64,000 bases of DNA. Origin: Dermanyssus gallinae. Taxonomy: Eukaryota > Arthropoda > Arachnida > Mesostigmata > Dermanyssidae. The notes beneath the pieces were generated by a model. That model was given only the letters and a program-made list of their open reading frames with translations. It had not been told where the DNA came from and did not search any database. The stretch spans positions 581,001-645,000 of the forward strand of contig QVRM01004868.1 in the NCBI GenBank assembly GCA_003439945.1, given 5' to 3'. Of the stretch, positions 34,240-45,756 are shown piece after piece; position 1 is the first letter of the stretch, and each line of letters starts with the position of its first letter. Both the position numbers and the translations under genes were made by a program.

Positions 34240-35384
34240 TATATAAAGTAAGAAGGCTATTTCGTTTCAGTTGTTTTGACAAGCCAGTTTATTCTGAACT
34301 GTAAAACAAGTGGTGCTAACACGTATACATAGACGTGTCGCGCTGCATTTCGTCTACCTTTTTAGTATACGAGTGAGACGAAAATTCGCAAACTCGTAGG
34401 TGAACGAATGATTAATGAATAAATACAGAATCATACTATTCTCATTACAAAACCATATAATCTGCGTGACACTAATCAGTAGATATCTAGGGCAAGAGAC
34501 AAAAAATACATATCAACAACCGTAAATTCACATGCATCTATTCTTCGCTTTATTTAAATTTGTCTATCCAAAATGGCTGTGGTTTGACGCACCGTATATA
34601 CACATCAATTAGTTACAAATAGAATGAAACTTTACATTCTGGCTGGGCGTTTGTATATTTCCAAACTTAAAAAAAGAATAATAATAATAACAAACGATAA
34701 CAAATGTAAATAGAACACGGTAATTCGTCGCAAAATTTCGCAAACACAGCAATCGAGCCATCGAGTCATCACAATGGTAGAGAAATCGTTGCTCCAGCCT
34801 GCCGGTGTTTATTGTACTGGCTCATTCCGTTGCTGAGGAAAACGTTTTCTATAGACGATCGATGCTCCAATGCGGTCAATCACCAGCTCAATCACTTCCC
34901 TGAGCAAATCACCGCGCCTGGCAACTAACAACAAACTAGTTTCCTACGCGAGACACCCTCACCCTCGTCTGTGCGCGTGAGGGAATGCTCAATTCAACGT
35001 GCAGTTCCAGCCGACAACGGCACTTCCATGATTCGTCACATAAGGCATCATAATATCCGCAGACAAAATCACCGCAGCGATTCGCGACACCCACCTCTTT
35101 TTTCGTCTCTGATCAACAACACACAGAAAAAAGTGCAACGCCGCACAACTCTTTGGACTTACTACGACGGACCTAAATACTAAACGCGGTCTAAGGCACT
35201 GACTGAAAATCAGGTGTGGTGGCTAACCGCCTGTCCGGTGTGCAAGCCGGTTTGTTCTGTAGCTCCGCGTTTAGTTCCTGCCTCCTCCTTTCAATAATAA
35301 CAACAACGTTGCAATTAAGCAACTGCCCACTGACGCTCTAAGGCACGGTAACTACAAGCACGTATTGTCTCGTTCTCTTTCATT

Positions 35385-35425
<41 letters not shown>

Positions 35426-35578
35426 TGGGTCATTCGACAAGTAAGGTATTTTTAATACTTACAATTGTTCTCGTCATGACACTTTCTACTTTTCGAAAGA
35501 ATTACAAAATTGGAACACTGCTGGACTAAGTGTGCAGAGCTCCAAGAAAAGAAAAATATACATTTTCATTACTTCTGG

Positions 35579-35614
<36 letters not shown>

Positions 35615-36610
35615 TCCTCTCGGCGGGCTCAAGTTCCACTACTAACACCGCCACGGGTAAAAACAAAGGATTAAACGTAAGCGATCCTAAAGAACATCAC
35701 GATGCTTTTTAAGCGATCTTGTTCTTGCAGGTTGAGTACGACACACTTGTTATTGGCCGGCTGTCGACGAGTATAATAAACAGATTTCTCTTATGGCGAA
35801 ATAAAAGTATGACTTTGGCCTGGCGCCGAATAATCACGAATTACCATTCAACACGACGATGGATGTATATATGTACTAAACTCAATGCCATTTTGTAAGA
35901 TTAACTTAGCGTCAACATTCGTTGACCAGTAAATGAGAGACTTTTGGTGAACTGGTGAGTGCTCAATATGAGAGAGAGAAAGAGAGAAAGAGAGAAGAAA
36001 CACCTCGACAGTGGCCAGGTATGATGAAGCCGCGAGCTGCCGCGTCGCGTCACCATGGAACGGCTCGATAGGAGACTGACGACTTTCAGTAGTAGAATCT
36101 CACGATCATGACAAAGAAGCGCCTCATAGTTGGCCAGTTGCACAGCAAATGAGGACGACGATGATCGACTTAAACGAGTTTTGCGTTAGCAAAAGCTTGC
36201 CGACTCAAAAACAAGCACGTCCAGACGCGTCGAGAGCTCCGACCATGACGTTAACCGTAATGAGCTGCAGTGCACTACTGCACTCAATCAAACGCGCTCC
36301 ACCAATCCACCAAGAAGAACCTTCATCATAGCTGCTGTATGAATCACGTCGGCTGCGAACGTTGTCGTACGTATCCCTCTTGTTGCCATTTACGTGAATG
36401 ACAGTGATGCAGTAACAGCAACAACAACAACAACAACAACAACAACTGCGGGCCGCAGTGTGTTGGTGGAAGGCACGGAAAAGCCTTGTGCAAACTGTGC
36501 TATAGGGCCTTTGTGATACCTACAAGTGCAGGCGGCACGGGATGTAATGTAACGTGGGAGCCTGGGAAGTTCAGAACACTCCAGTAGACTGTTACTAAAA
36601 GGCTCTTCTA
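34240..36610. other. duplicated host DNA, unit 2
   Basis: Matches 21850-22303 plus 23682-25400 of unit 1 and has neither LINE I nor LINE B1. It includes the empty site of LINE I at 34672-34691, a 195-bp segment absent from unit 1 (35141-35335), and (TA)n tracts at 35389-35422 and 35579-35610. No protein recognised. Confidence 0.5.
35179..35275 (+). other. tRNA-like fold inside the 195-bp segment private to unit 2
   Basis: The segment has an 11-bp perfect terminal stem (ACTAAACGCGG at 35179-35189 with CCGCGTTTAGT at 35265-35275). Inside are the A-box-like GGTCTAAGGC, an anticodon-like hairpin CTGACTGAAAATCAG (35199-35213, loop CTGAAAA), a variable-arm-like hairpin GGTGGCTAACCGCC and a T-arm-like CCGGTGTGCAAGCCGG. 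The long variable arm recalls class II tRNAs (Leu, Ser), but the loop would give a GAA anticodon, and the outer stem is too long. Most likely a tRNA-derived SINE head or pseudo-tRNA, not a working tRNA gene. Confidence 0.4.
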
Positions 36611-36815
36611 CTACGGTGCGACCTGTACATTCGCTACAATGAGGTCTTTCATCTCCCTCAAGAGGTCGGTTTGAACCTTGATAATTTCCAGCAGCCGAGG
36701 TACGCTGGCCTTTTTCAACTGCGATGACACCGACGTGCCGGCTATGGCGTCGGACTCCTCCGACTTCTCGTCGAGTTGTTCGCCATGGCCAAGCTTTTCC
36801 ACAAGCGCTTTGTAC
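36611..36815 (-). CDS. coiled-coil protein gene, unit 2, exon 2 (terminal)
   Basis: 205 nt from the acceptor (AG at 36817-36816) to TAG at 36613-36611, joining exon 1 (37564-37377) in phase 2 to give 130 residues. The content equals unit 1 except for QVAP at the end. The intron here is about 560 bases and free of LINEs, so this copy is the better candidate for the working gene. Two (TA)n tracts lie in the intron. No recognised family. Confidence 0.68.
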
Positions 36816-37055
36816 CTGGAAAGACAAGAAAAACGACGGTAGCAGAACACCTGTGAGAACTACGGACGGGTTGTTTGTAGCCGTGCCATCGCCAAAACGT
36901 GTTGACATGTGACTGATGTGAGCGCGAGGTCTGCTTAAGGACCGCCGAGCCACCGTTAAGAATTCACGCTGAACAGCGCTTTAATGGCGCTTATGATACA
37001 CCTTCGACGCGGGGAGGCCGAAAACGGAAGGTAAACGACGTAATAAAGTAAAAAA

Positions 37056-37059
<4 letters not shown>

Positions 37060-37143
<84 letters not shown>
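37060..37143. repeat. (TA)n microsatellite, intron of coiled-coil gene, unit 2
   Basis: About 84 bases of TA repeats with one TG interruption near 37096. A further (TA)n/(GA)n block follows at 37200-37253. Confidence 0.95.
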
Positions 37144-37146
<3 letters not shown>

Positions 37147-37200
37147 CCAATTAAATAATAAATTCCGGTAAACAACGTAATCATGTAAAAAAGCGCATAC

Positions 37201-37256
<56 letters not shown>

Positions 37257-37376
37257 ATAACGGCTAAATCAATTCATTCGTCACACCTGTCGGTAATAGT
37301 ACAGATGCACGAGCCACCTGTCATAGACCTATCAGACAAGTTGTTATACATATATATATATATATGGATGTTCGAC

Positions 37377-37564
37377 CTTTCAAGTTCCTTGCGGGTGTCG
37401 GCGAGCTCGGCCTTGAGGTTGGTCTCATCCTCTTTCGCCCATTCGACCTTGTCCTCGAGATGATTCAGCTTCTCTTCGAGCTCGAACTCTCTCAGCTGCA
37501 TTGATTCCTTGATCTCGTCCATCTCTTTGCGAACGCGTTCGCAGTTGGGACACGACATCGCCAT
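37377..37564 (-). CDS. coiled-coil protein gene, unit 2, exon 1 (first coding exon)
   Basis: Start ATG at 37564 after an in-frame stop. Opens MAMSCPNCERVRKEMDEIKE and continues SMQLREFELEEKLNHLEDKV, differing from unit 1 by Val for Ala (residue 11) and Glu for Lys in the FELE[E/K]KL stretch. Donor GAAAG|GTCGAA. The predicted protein is soluble and mostly helical. Both copies keep the frame, the splice signals and the start context, which suggests the coding part has been under constraint or that the duplication is young. Confidence 0.68.
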
Positions 37565-37649
37565 TATGCCGCGTTGAGGCTATACAGCTGCGGTAGTTGC
37601 CGAAACACTAGACACCTACGTTGGTGGGAACAGCCATACATCAACATTA

Positions 37650-37755
37650 ACAACAGCAGCAACAACAACAACAACAGCAACAACGTCAACAACAGCAACA
37701 ACAGCAACAACAACAACAGCAACAACGTCAACAGCAGCAACAACAACGTCAACAA
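37650..37755. repeat. (CAA)n-type array upstream of coiled-coil gene, unit 2
   Basis: CAA, CAG and GTC triplets, different in length from the copy in unit 1 at 31280-31385. Confidence 0.9.
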
Positions 37756-38145
37756 CAAAAAGACCGCCCCCCACCACAATCCCTTCTCACACGATCTTAC
37801 AGCAGCTGATCTACTCAAACACGACAAAATAGGCCAAAAACACCTTTGCTGTTCGTTGTTTTCGCCTGCACTGCTCCGAGAAGCGGCAGGTTCAGAAGTA
37901 CATAACAGTTAAATAGGCCAGCCCAGCGCCGGCGGGTTGTCTCGACGGTTACAGCGGCGAAGCCGGCCGATCACAACCACACACAATAAAACAAACGTCT
38001 AATAATACTGAACGGCTCTGAAACGGCTGCGGCCGATAAAAGAAACAAAAAACAGTTGCGTTAATAATGATCCTCACATTGAGAATGGATGGGACATCCT
38101 ATTCGGCAACTCCGGCAAAATGATGATCGATATATATAAATATAC

Positions 38146-38154
<9 letters not shown>

Positions 38155-38196
<42 letters not shown>
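38155..38196. repeat. (TA)n microsatellite near the end of unit 2
   Basis: About 42 bases of TA repeats preceded by ATACATATATA variants. It corresponds to 31759-31789 in unit 1. Confidence 0.95.
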
Positions 38197-38197
<1 letters not shown>

Positions 38198-38220
38198 GCG
38201 GATACGCTATTGTCGAGAGA

Positions 38221-39128
38221 TACATAAAACGACTAAACAGAGATCACTGTACTACTGGCTTCCTCGAATGAAATGTCGAGACAAGCTGACGACAACAATA
38301 AATAAAAGTATCACCTTCGAAAAAAAAATGTTATATGCATACTCGGTATACGAGTGAAATGATGTGATAATGGTAAAAACATTAGAAAATAAATGGACTG
38401 ATTCGCCCTGCCTGTTAAGTCAGTCAGCCTTGACAAGATGTTATACATATGTAGGTACTGTTGACTAACTGAAACTACGTTGGAATCCATCGGCTAATGG
38501 TGACATACTACTAACCGTTGATGAACTATGTAAATCGATACACAAATAACCATGATTCTATTCCTACGGTTAAACAGAGACAAGCGTGGCTGTGCTCGCT
38601 AGGAGGATTCCAGATATCACACAAAGTTCCACTTTTTGGTCAGCTGGACTTGGTTACTATATAAGCAAACACACAATGTCGCATGAATAAAATAAATTAA
38701 GAATAGATTACATCATAACATAGTGAAACGAAAACACGCACCAACGGTAACTGCCAATAACGAAACGTAACATTCAGCAGCAACAACAACATCAACAACA
38801 ACGACGACAACAACAATACTACTAATATTTGTATTAACAACAGCAACAACAACTGTGATAAATAACTAAGGATTAATGATAATAATAAATATTAATCATA
38901 TATGTGTAACCAAAATTATGAAGGTGCCAAACGAGCCGACCACAAAAACGGCACTTTTCTACAGAGCAATAAAGCGAAAGAGCACTTGCTCGTATGAAAC
39001 GTACGTTCTATCTAACAAAAGCTCGGTGAATTTCGGTGGATTGCCACACCAATTGCGCGCTACCTGCTGGCTGCGTTCAGTTGTTGGTGTTGTGTTGGTG
39101 TTGTTATTGCTGTCGTTGTTGTCGTTGT

Positions 39129-39160
<32 letters not shown>

Positions 39161-39767
39161 GTGTTGTTGTTGTTGCGGTTTCCAAAAGATCAACAACTAC
39201 CGCAACAACAACATCGACAACAACAACGATGGCAACTTCAACAAGAAAAACAAGAGCTACACAAAGACACACACCTCGTGTTCAATCGCGCTGTCAATTT
39301 CAAGCGCTCAGCCGGCAAATCAACAACAACGCACGCTCTGTCGCACAACGTCGAATCAACATTAACAACTAAGTTAGATAGATTCAGTTGACAGTTGGCC
39401 AGCGAGATAAATAGATGGAAATATAGATAAATATGTACATGACAGTATATCACCCTGAGTGGTTGGGCGCTTGGTTGCTGATAGAGAATGGAGAAGGAGG
39501 AACAGGAACAGGAGGAAGCTTGTAGCTTGTAGTTGCCGGTTAGTTCAGTTGTCAGTCGGCGAATGAATTAAATCGAGCTAGTTAGTGAGCTGGTTAGACA
39601 GACTGGGTGAGTTACGACGCGTCCTGCTTTGAACTGAACTGTTCAGTTCATAGCAGTTACGGCAGCAGCAGCAACAGCAGCAGCAATAATCATCGTACGA
39701 ACCCCAACAGTGACGAATTGAAAGGTTAAAGATGATCGGATTTTTGCGGTGCCGGTACGGTATGGGT
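38221..39767. other. unique DNA with CAA/GTT trinucleotide runs
   Basis: No gene was recognised. (CAA)n-rich DNA lies near 38778-38855, (GTT)n at about 39085-39178, followed by (CAA)n at 39195-39245, so the two could fold on each other. (CAG)n-type repeats lie near 39660-39690. The long open frames across these runs are repeat artefacts. Confidence 0.5.
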
Positions 39768-39777
39768 AGCTAGGTCT

Positions 39778-39931
39778 CAGCTTCGATGTAATGCCAAAGT
39801 AATACCGAGCCTGGGGGGTGGGGAGGAATCCGGGTTTAGTGGGTTTGCGAGTCTCACACTAGTCACGCAGGCTGCTAGTGGCGCATGTGCATCATGCATT
39901 CCCGAAACCTCCCAGAAAAAAAAAAAAAAAA
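39778..39931 (+). mobile_element. LINE F2: 154-bp 3' end of LINE F family with poly(A) and TSD
   Basis: Matches the 3' end of LINE F (10480-10620, minus), including the hairpin (39835-39861) and the terminal CCCGAAACCTCCCA, then poly(A). It is flanked by the 10-bp direct repeat AGCTAGGTCT (39768-39777 and 39932-39941). This is a textbook 5'-truncated LINE insertion and proves the 3' end of the family. Confidence 0.88.
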
Positions 39932-39941
39932 AGCTAGGTCT

Positions 39942-40635
39942 GTCTGTTCGTCTGGCTATTTGTCCGGCTGTCTACCTGCCTGCGTATAACTAAGTGATAA
40001 CTACTACGAGATCGAGAACTAGTCGTTAGGTAGGTTAACTGTTAGAGATGCTTGTCCAGCTTGTCGTGAACATCAATCGGCTTGTAGACATCGGGACGTC
40101 AACGTATCGACGGGTGGTGTCACTTTGCCACTTTTTGCAGATCGAGTTAGTAACGATCACGAGCACGTTATTGTTATTGTTGTTCTGGTTGTTGCTGTCG
40201 ATGTTGTTGTTCTCGATGCTGCTGCTGCTGTTTTTGTTGTTGCTGTTGCTGTTGTGGTCGACAAACACCACAACGACGACGACAAAAAACCGCCACACAT
40301 TGACAAGACAACACAAGAGTCCGTTGCTATTTCTCCACTCACTAGCCTCATTCAAACGAAATAGAGCTCCTCCTTCCTAAAACTATCATCATTCTCACCA
40401 ATCAATCACGACGCTAGTCAAGCGACGTCAAAATAGAGACGTTTTCGATATTCCGATTCGATTGCTCTTGCTGAGCCGATCGAATCGGAATCGACTAACA
40501 GCAGGCAGCGAACGGCACTGCGGTCGATTATCTCGTTGTTTTTGTCGAGTCAAGATTAATTCTCACGACTTCTACTGATATCGAATTGTGCGTGTGTGTT
40601 ATTCCGTGAGCAGTCTTATTCTTCATGCGCTATTC
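39942..40635. other. unassigned DNA with TTG/CTG/CAA triplet runs
   Basis: GTT and GCT triplets dominate 40165-40260, CAA and GAC triplets 40262-40290. The open frames on both strands here are due to repeats. No gene was recognised. Confidence 0.45.
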
Positions 40636-40985
40636 GATGAGTATTCTCGTTGTTGTTCAAATGCTATTATTTTTGATGAGTACTCTTGTTGTTGTTCATA
40701 TGCTATTATTCTTGATGAGTATTCTTGTTGTTGTTCATATGCTATTATTCTTGATGAGTATTCTTGTTGTTGTTCATATGCTATTATTCTTGATGAGTAT
40801 TCTTGTTGTTGTTCATACGCTATTATTCTTGATGAGTATTCTTGTTGTTGTTCATATGCTATTATTCTTGATGAGTATTCTTGTTGTTGTTCATATGCTA
40901 TTATTCTTGATGAGTATTCTTGTTGTTGTTCATATGCTATTATTCTTGATGAGTATCTTGTTGTTGTTCATATGCTATTATTCTT
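40636..40985. repeat. 39-bp minisatellite, nine copies
   Basis: Nine head-to-tail copies of a 39-base unit (GATGAGTATTCTTGTTGTTG, then TTCATATGCTATTATTCTT). Copies 2 to 8 are almost identical, the first is more diverged, the last has lost one base. The unit is a multiple of three, so one frame (40588-41079) reads DEYSCCCSYAIIL in series; this is probably a consequence of the repeat. Confidence 0.95.
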
Positions 40986-41120
40986 AACTCTCTTCATATG
41001 CCATTACGTGAGTATTCTTACTCTCTTTCGCTGCCACTTCGTGAGTAGTCCTACTTTTCATATGCTATTCGATGACTAATCCCATTCTCGTATCAGCATG
41101 AGTATGATAATTCTTCTTCT

Positions 41121-41240
<120 letters not shown>

Positions 41241-41968
41241 CATTAATACTATTATAATTATTATTAATCAACTACCTACACCTCTGTAGCACCGAGTTAA
41301 CTCGCACAAACTCACACAGATAGACAGACAGACGTCCAGAACGATAAATAAATCGACGGACAGCCAGGAGGCGCACTTGTTCACAAATAGCGACCTTGCA
41401 GGTAAGAAGGCAACTTCCGTAGGTGAATTCGATGATCGTTGTCCTCGATGAAATTGTGATCGTTGTTGCTGTTGTTGTTGTTGTTGGCGTCGTCGTAGAA
41501 TATCTTTGCTTGGCTGGCACGCGGCGGTAGTTCCTCTGGTTGCGGTGGCCTTTCACCTTTGCCGATTCTCCTTGCCGTGCCGCCCAAAAGTCCCAACTGA
41601 TCTACAGCCAGACAGACAGATAGACAAACATACGATCAAAAACAGACTCTCTCCATCTCCCAGCGACTGTGTGGGTCCTTTCCTTATTTCCTTCCTCTTT
41701 GTCTGCTGCTCATTGTTGCTGGCTCCAAGGCCTACATAACAGCAACAACAACAACAACAACAGCAACAACCACAACAGCAACCCTTTCTCTCTTTTAGTA
41801 GCTGCCTTCCGCCGTGCACCACCACAATAACGGCAGCAACAATAACATCAACAATAACGGCAGCAGATGGCACGAATTTCGCCTCGCCGCTATATACCTT
41901 CTCCGATTTCAAAATTTGGCGCCAAACGTATACACGCGCGCGCGGAGAGGGGTGGGGATACGCAGTCG
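41241..41968. other. unassigned DNA with CAA/TTG repeats
   Basis: Short (GTT)n near 41462-41488 and (CAA)n near 41741-41775. No coding region was recognised on either strand. Confidence 0.4.
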
Positions 41969-42016
41969 ACGCATCACAGTTACGAAGTACTCTAGCACTT
42001 CGTAACTGTGATGCGT
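41969..42016. repeat. perfect 20-bp inverted repeat beside LINE C2
   Basis: Arms 41969-41988 and 41997-42016 (ACGCATCACAGTTACGAAGT and its exact complement) with the loop ACTCTAGC. The right arm abuts the 3' end of the minus-strand LINE C2 at 42017. Confidence 0.95.
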
Positions 42017-42106
42017 AGATAGATAGGTTTTGCTATTCTCATGAGTGGCTTACATTTGTACATAGGTTCACAGCTCCTCAAAGCCATCAAAGGCTAGTAT
42101 GGAGTG
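42017..42106 (-). mobile_element. LINE C2: 90-bp 3' end of LINE C family
   Basis: The minus strand matches the last ~90 bases of LINE C1 (7734-7825), including the tail AACCTATCTATCT. The match stops at 42106, so this is a strongly 5'-truncated copy. It confirms the (ATCT)n tail of the family. Confidence 0.85.
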
Positions 42107-43369
42107 CTGCTGCTACAGTTTGTTGTAGAAGCAAATTCGTGCAGCAAAATTTGAGGACGATTCGTTGTTATTACCTGCAGAAGGGGCAACAACGTTTATA
42201 TTCGCATATTATTAAGCATGTACGTACGAAAGTAAAATTCTGAACAATACGTCTGCCGTGACAAAGCGATGCCAGTGAAAATTCTTCTTCTACCTTACCA
42301 CATATGAACAGTGGTGGTTAGTAGTTCGTCAAATGAAATTCAGGCAGCAGAACTAAATTCAACGAGATTGGTAAAATCATCTCTCTGTCGGCTGGCGGTT
42401 GTCTACTTACGAGAGCGGTGAAATTTGGGGGATCTAGAGGGCGGACGTTTGTGGTCGACTGAACAAATCGCTCATGGTTTCAAGGCCCACATACCGTTTA
42501 CAAGTTGTTACCAAAATTCAGGCAAAACATTCTTGTTAGGAGAGTTGCGTGGCCTCGCCGTTACATGGCGTTTGTTATGTGCGCTGCTTCCGAATACGTG
42601 GGGCGAGTACCAGTGATAATTAGATATTCGTATCTATCTTCACGTATCTGGTACGCAAAGACAGGCTTGATTCATATCTCGTTATCCGGTCATACAAGCT
42701 GCCCAGTGGTGTATTAATGTAAGCGTCGAAGATTGTAGGCTTTGATTAGTGTGAGTAATTCATTTGCGTGGAGAGCCGCTGGAGCACATGACGCAATGAC
42801 ATCGTACGGGACGACACGGGTTATCGAAAACTAGCCTGTCCTGAAATACTAGCATAGAAGAACGTTTCTTTTTAACGTGTAGGTGCATATGTGTGGTCAG
42901 CGCAGCACAGTGTGTGAGTATGCGCGGTCAGCACATCTAAGACGTTAAGTTAATTTTGTTCGCACTATTACAACTGTGGTGAGTTAAGATCACCGTAGTG
43001 AGCCGGAAAAAATAAAGTTAACGAGTGCTTCTCAACTTGCTTCAGTTGCGTTCGGTGGTGAGATCTCATCCCTACGTATGACCGACTAAAGCCTACGCGA
43101 ACGTAGGTGACGTAAACTCGCAGCCAAAAAAATATTTATCAAGACTGACCCGTTGATTTAATTGCTTAAAACTTCATCACCCATCTCTCTCACTCTGCAG
43201 CTCACAGAATCCCGTAGTTAACGGCAAAGTCACCACCCAACATCATAGAATAATTGCTTCCTGGCGATACTAGTGGTAATATTAATAAAATGTTTCATAC
43301 ATAGAATGTTTTTGTCCTCGTCATTGCACCTGAACACCTAACAACTAACCCGTTAGAAGAACCGTACTA
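42107..43369. other. unassigned unique DNA
   Basis: About 1.26 kb without a recognisable gene, repeat array or transposon. Confidence 0.3.
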
Positions 43370-43467
43370 AACTCCTCAGGCTGACCGTCAGCCAACATTT
43401 AACGTTCACGGGACTGCTTTCGCAATTCTTCGTGAGACGGACCCTATAAATAAAAAAACAAATGTGT
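43370..43467 (-). mobile_element. SINE copy, body part
   Basis: On the plus strand GGCTGACCGTCAGCCAACAT, TTTAACGTTCACGG and AGACGGACCCTATAAAT match the bodies of the SINE copies at 54118-54290 and 56045-56200. The tRNA-like head is missing or too diverged to see. Confidence 0.6.
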
Positions 43468-44984
43468 ACTAACTGATGTAAAGTTCCTCAATATATAAAC
43501 ATACATGCCTATCGAATTACATATGTGTGACGCGCCATGTGTTCGTGTATGCAGACTGCTCTTGTATACACTGCATTTCATTTAAATTATGATTACAAGA
43601 CATTTTTTCTTACGCTGACCTATATCATATAAAAAGTGTATGTATAAATATATACATAAATATATATATACATAAATATATATATATATATATATATATG
43701 TTGCAATGACGTTAACGAGGTCTGTACTAGCGAATGTTGTAGGATGGCCGGAGCAGGCTTCCCTGTGTCACCGGTGCCGGCAGATCTAATTCTAAATTAT
43801 TTCCAACCAATCCAGGTCGGACTCTCCCAAGTGTGCCTCTGAGCCTCTGGAATTATATCTTTGACAAGTACTTCAGAAAGCCAGCGAAGATCTTTCGGAT
43901 TTTGCCTATGTTAAATTTTCCGAGCTATTTGTTCTAGGGTTCAATCGTTAGCAACCCCTTTTTGGCCTTTTTGTGCAACTTCTCCGGCTTTGCTCGGAAA
44001 TGTTGCATTTTTATGTGGGCTCAAGATTGCAGCCACGATCGGTTCGCCTCTTGTTTAGTTGTATTACGGAGACAATGCCTCCAGGGATGAACGGCGAGGT
44101 TCAAAGAAAGTTCCCTCCTGAAGTTGTAGGTTTCCGTCTTCTCTTTGCCAGTGGGACGGACAACCGACAAAACGTTTTTCGAGTTTAAATGTATCTATTA
44201 TTATTATTATCGGTTCACGTCAGTATTTTTGGGGTACTGCTTACGTGCAATGACTCTGAAGTCCGACAGATTTGCTTCAACTGCTTACAAACGGAGCAAT
44301 TCGCAGGCTGCTGCAACCTCGGAAGTTCGGAAGGCACGACAATTTTGAAGCCTCGCGCACCATCATAGCCAAGTGAAGAAATACGGACGTCCAACAAGGA
44401 AACACCAAAGTCATAGTGACTTTAGTGGAAAAATACAAGTTGATTCTCCCACAGACAACGGAGTGCGTGAATACGTAGAAAACTTGTGTGGTGGGCACAC
44501 GCATATTAGTGCCACAACCGTACTGTTCTTTTGCACAGCTACCAGTGAGGATCAAGTGAGCCAGAGTGATTCGATGAAGAATTTCGATCGCCCATTGAAT
44601 TTGAAGCCCTATCCAGGACGAGTTAATATCAACGTTTTCGAAGGACATCCGAAAAAAGCAACGAACGATGAAAGTGGTGCTCGTGCGATGTGGCGCGACA
44701 AAAATGTGGCTTGACACAGGTAATAAGACTTGGGCACATTTTTATGGCTCTCTACTCAGGCCCTCGCAGAGCTCACAGTAGTCAAGCGTTGAAGCGTCTC
44801 CTCCCACAAAAGTAAAGCCGCCAAGTGAACCTCCACCTCCACGAGGTTACCCATGAATATGTGTCTGTGTTTGAACATAAGCCATTTGTTTGCGTGTGCT
44901 TTATGCTTGGTTGTATATACACTGCATTTCACAATATGACAAGTTTTAAGTAAATTATGACTATAAGACAATTCATTACGTTGA

Positions 44985-44988
<4 letters not shown>
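43468..44988. other. unassigned DNA
   Basis: A (TA)n tract lies at 43666-43699. Overlapping open frames at 44277-44717 on both strands match no protein I know. No RNA gene was seen. Confidence 0.3.

Positions 44989-45018
<30 letters not shown>
44989..45018. repeat. (TA)n at 5' junction of LINE B2
   Basis: About 30 bases of TA repeats directly before the first codons of the truncated LINE B2. Confidence 0.95.
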
Positions 45019-45020
<2 letters not shown>

Positions 45021-45631
45021 GACTTCGGCTCGACTGTGATCTTGTAAATTCTCACCAATGCAAGTGTGATCAACCTGTTGACAAGTTAGCCCATCATGGG
45101 TTGTCGTGCGTCATGAGTGCAGGACGGCGTGCCATACATGCCAGTATTAACGACACTTTTAGCTGAACGCTCCGATCTAGCGGATTTCCCTGTATTCTAG
45201 AGCCCCAGGGTCTTTCCGCAGACGACGGCAAACGCCCGGATGGGATGACTCTAACCCCCTTCAGCCGGGGCAGGATGCTTGTCTGGGACGCCACAGTTAC
45301 CGACTCAGTAGCACCTTCAATGGTCGGTGGCGGGGCGGCCTCAGCAGGTTACGCTGGTAATCTAGCCGAGACAAGGAAGCTCGCAAAATATGCTTCAATA
45401 GGGTACCCACGTAAATTTCAACCGCTAGCGTTCGAGACCTTGAGCGGCCCAGGCAACCTCACCAAACTCCTCCACAGAGTCGGCGAGCAGCTAAACTTCG
45501 CAACCGGAGACAAGAGATCTGCGGCTTTTTTGAGACAGCGCCTCGACTTCGACGTCCAGCGCGGGAAGGCGGCGTCCGTCCGCGGCACGCTACTAAAGTG
45601 GTCCCAACCCACTCTATACGAGATAGAGTAA
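45019..45631 (+). pseudogene. C-terminal RLE endonuclease of LINE B2
   Basis: One frame throughout with a single TGA at 45164-45166 (TFS*TLRSSG, where B1 has Arg). Knuckle CKCDQPVDKLAHHGLSC, nuclease core GKRPDGMTLTPFSRGRMLVW then DATVTDSVAPSM, Lys region LAETRKLAKYASIGYP, and the conserved end LDFDVQRGKAASVRGTLLKW. TAA at 45629-45631. No polymerase, so inactive. Confidence 0.88.
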
Positions 45632-45712
45632 TATTCCCAGTGCACACGTTCTCAAGAGACAATTGTTGTCCATCTGTATTCTTAATAAATGCTAATGTTT
45701 ATCAAAAAAACA

Positions 45713-45718
<6 letters not shown>
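45019..45718 (+). mobile_element. LINE B2: 5'-truncated relative of LINE B1
   Basis: Contains only the zinc knuckle, RLE nuclease and 3' untranslated part. It is flanked on both sides by (TA)n (44989-45018 and 45719-45754). The 3' part shares GCACACGTTCTCAAGAGACA then ATTGTTG with B1 (ACACGTTCATAAGGATACAA), although the proteins differ by about a third, so it is a different subfamily. Confidence 0.85.

Positions 45719-45754
<36 letters not shown>
45719..45754. repeat. (TA)n at 3' side of LINE B2
   Basis: About 36 bases of TA repeats following CAAAAAAACATTTAA. With the 5' tract it suggests insertion into one TA array. Confidence 0.95.

Positions 45755-45756
<2 letters not shown>

Noticed and set aside
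40636..40985. CRISPR-like regular repeats
   Set aside because: The 39-bp units follow each other without spacers and the host is eukaryotic; this is a minisatellite.
44277..44717. 146-codon minus-strand and 113-codon plus-strand overlapping frames
   Set aside because: No recognisable motif; each frame is the shadow of the other and neither has splice or start support.
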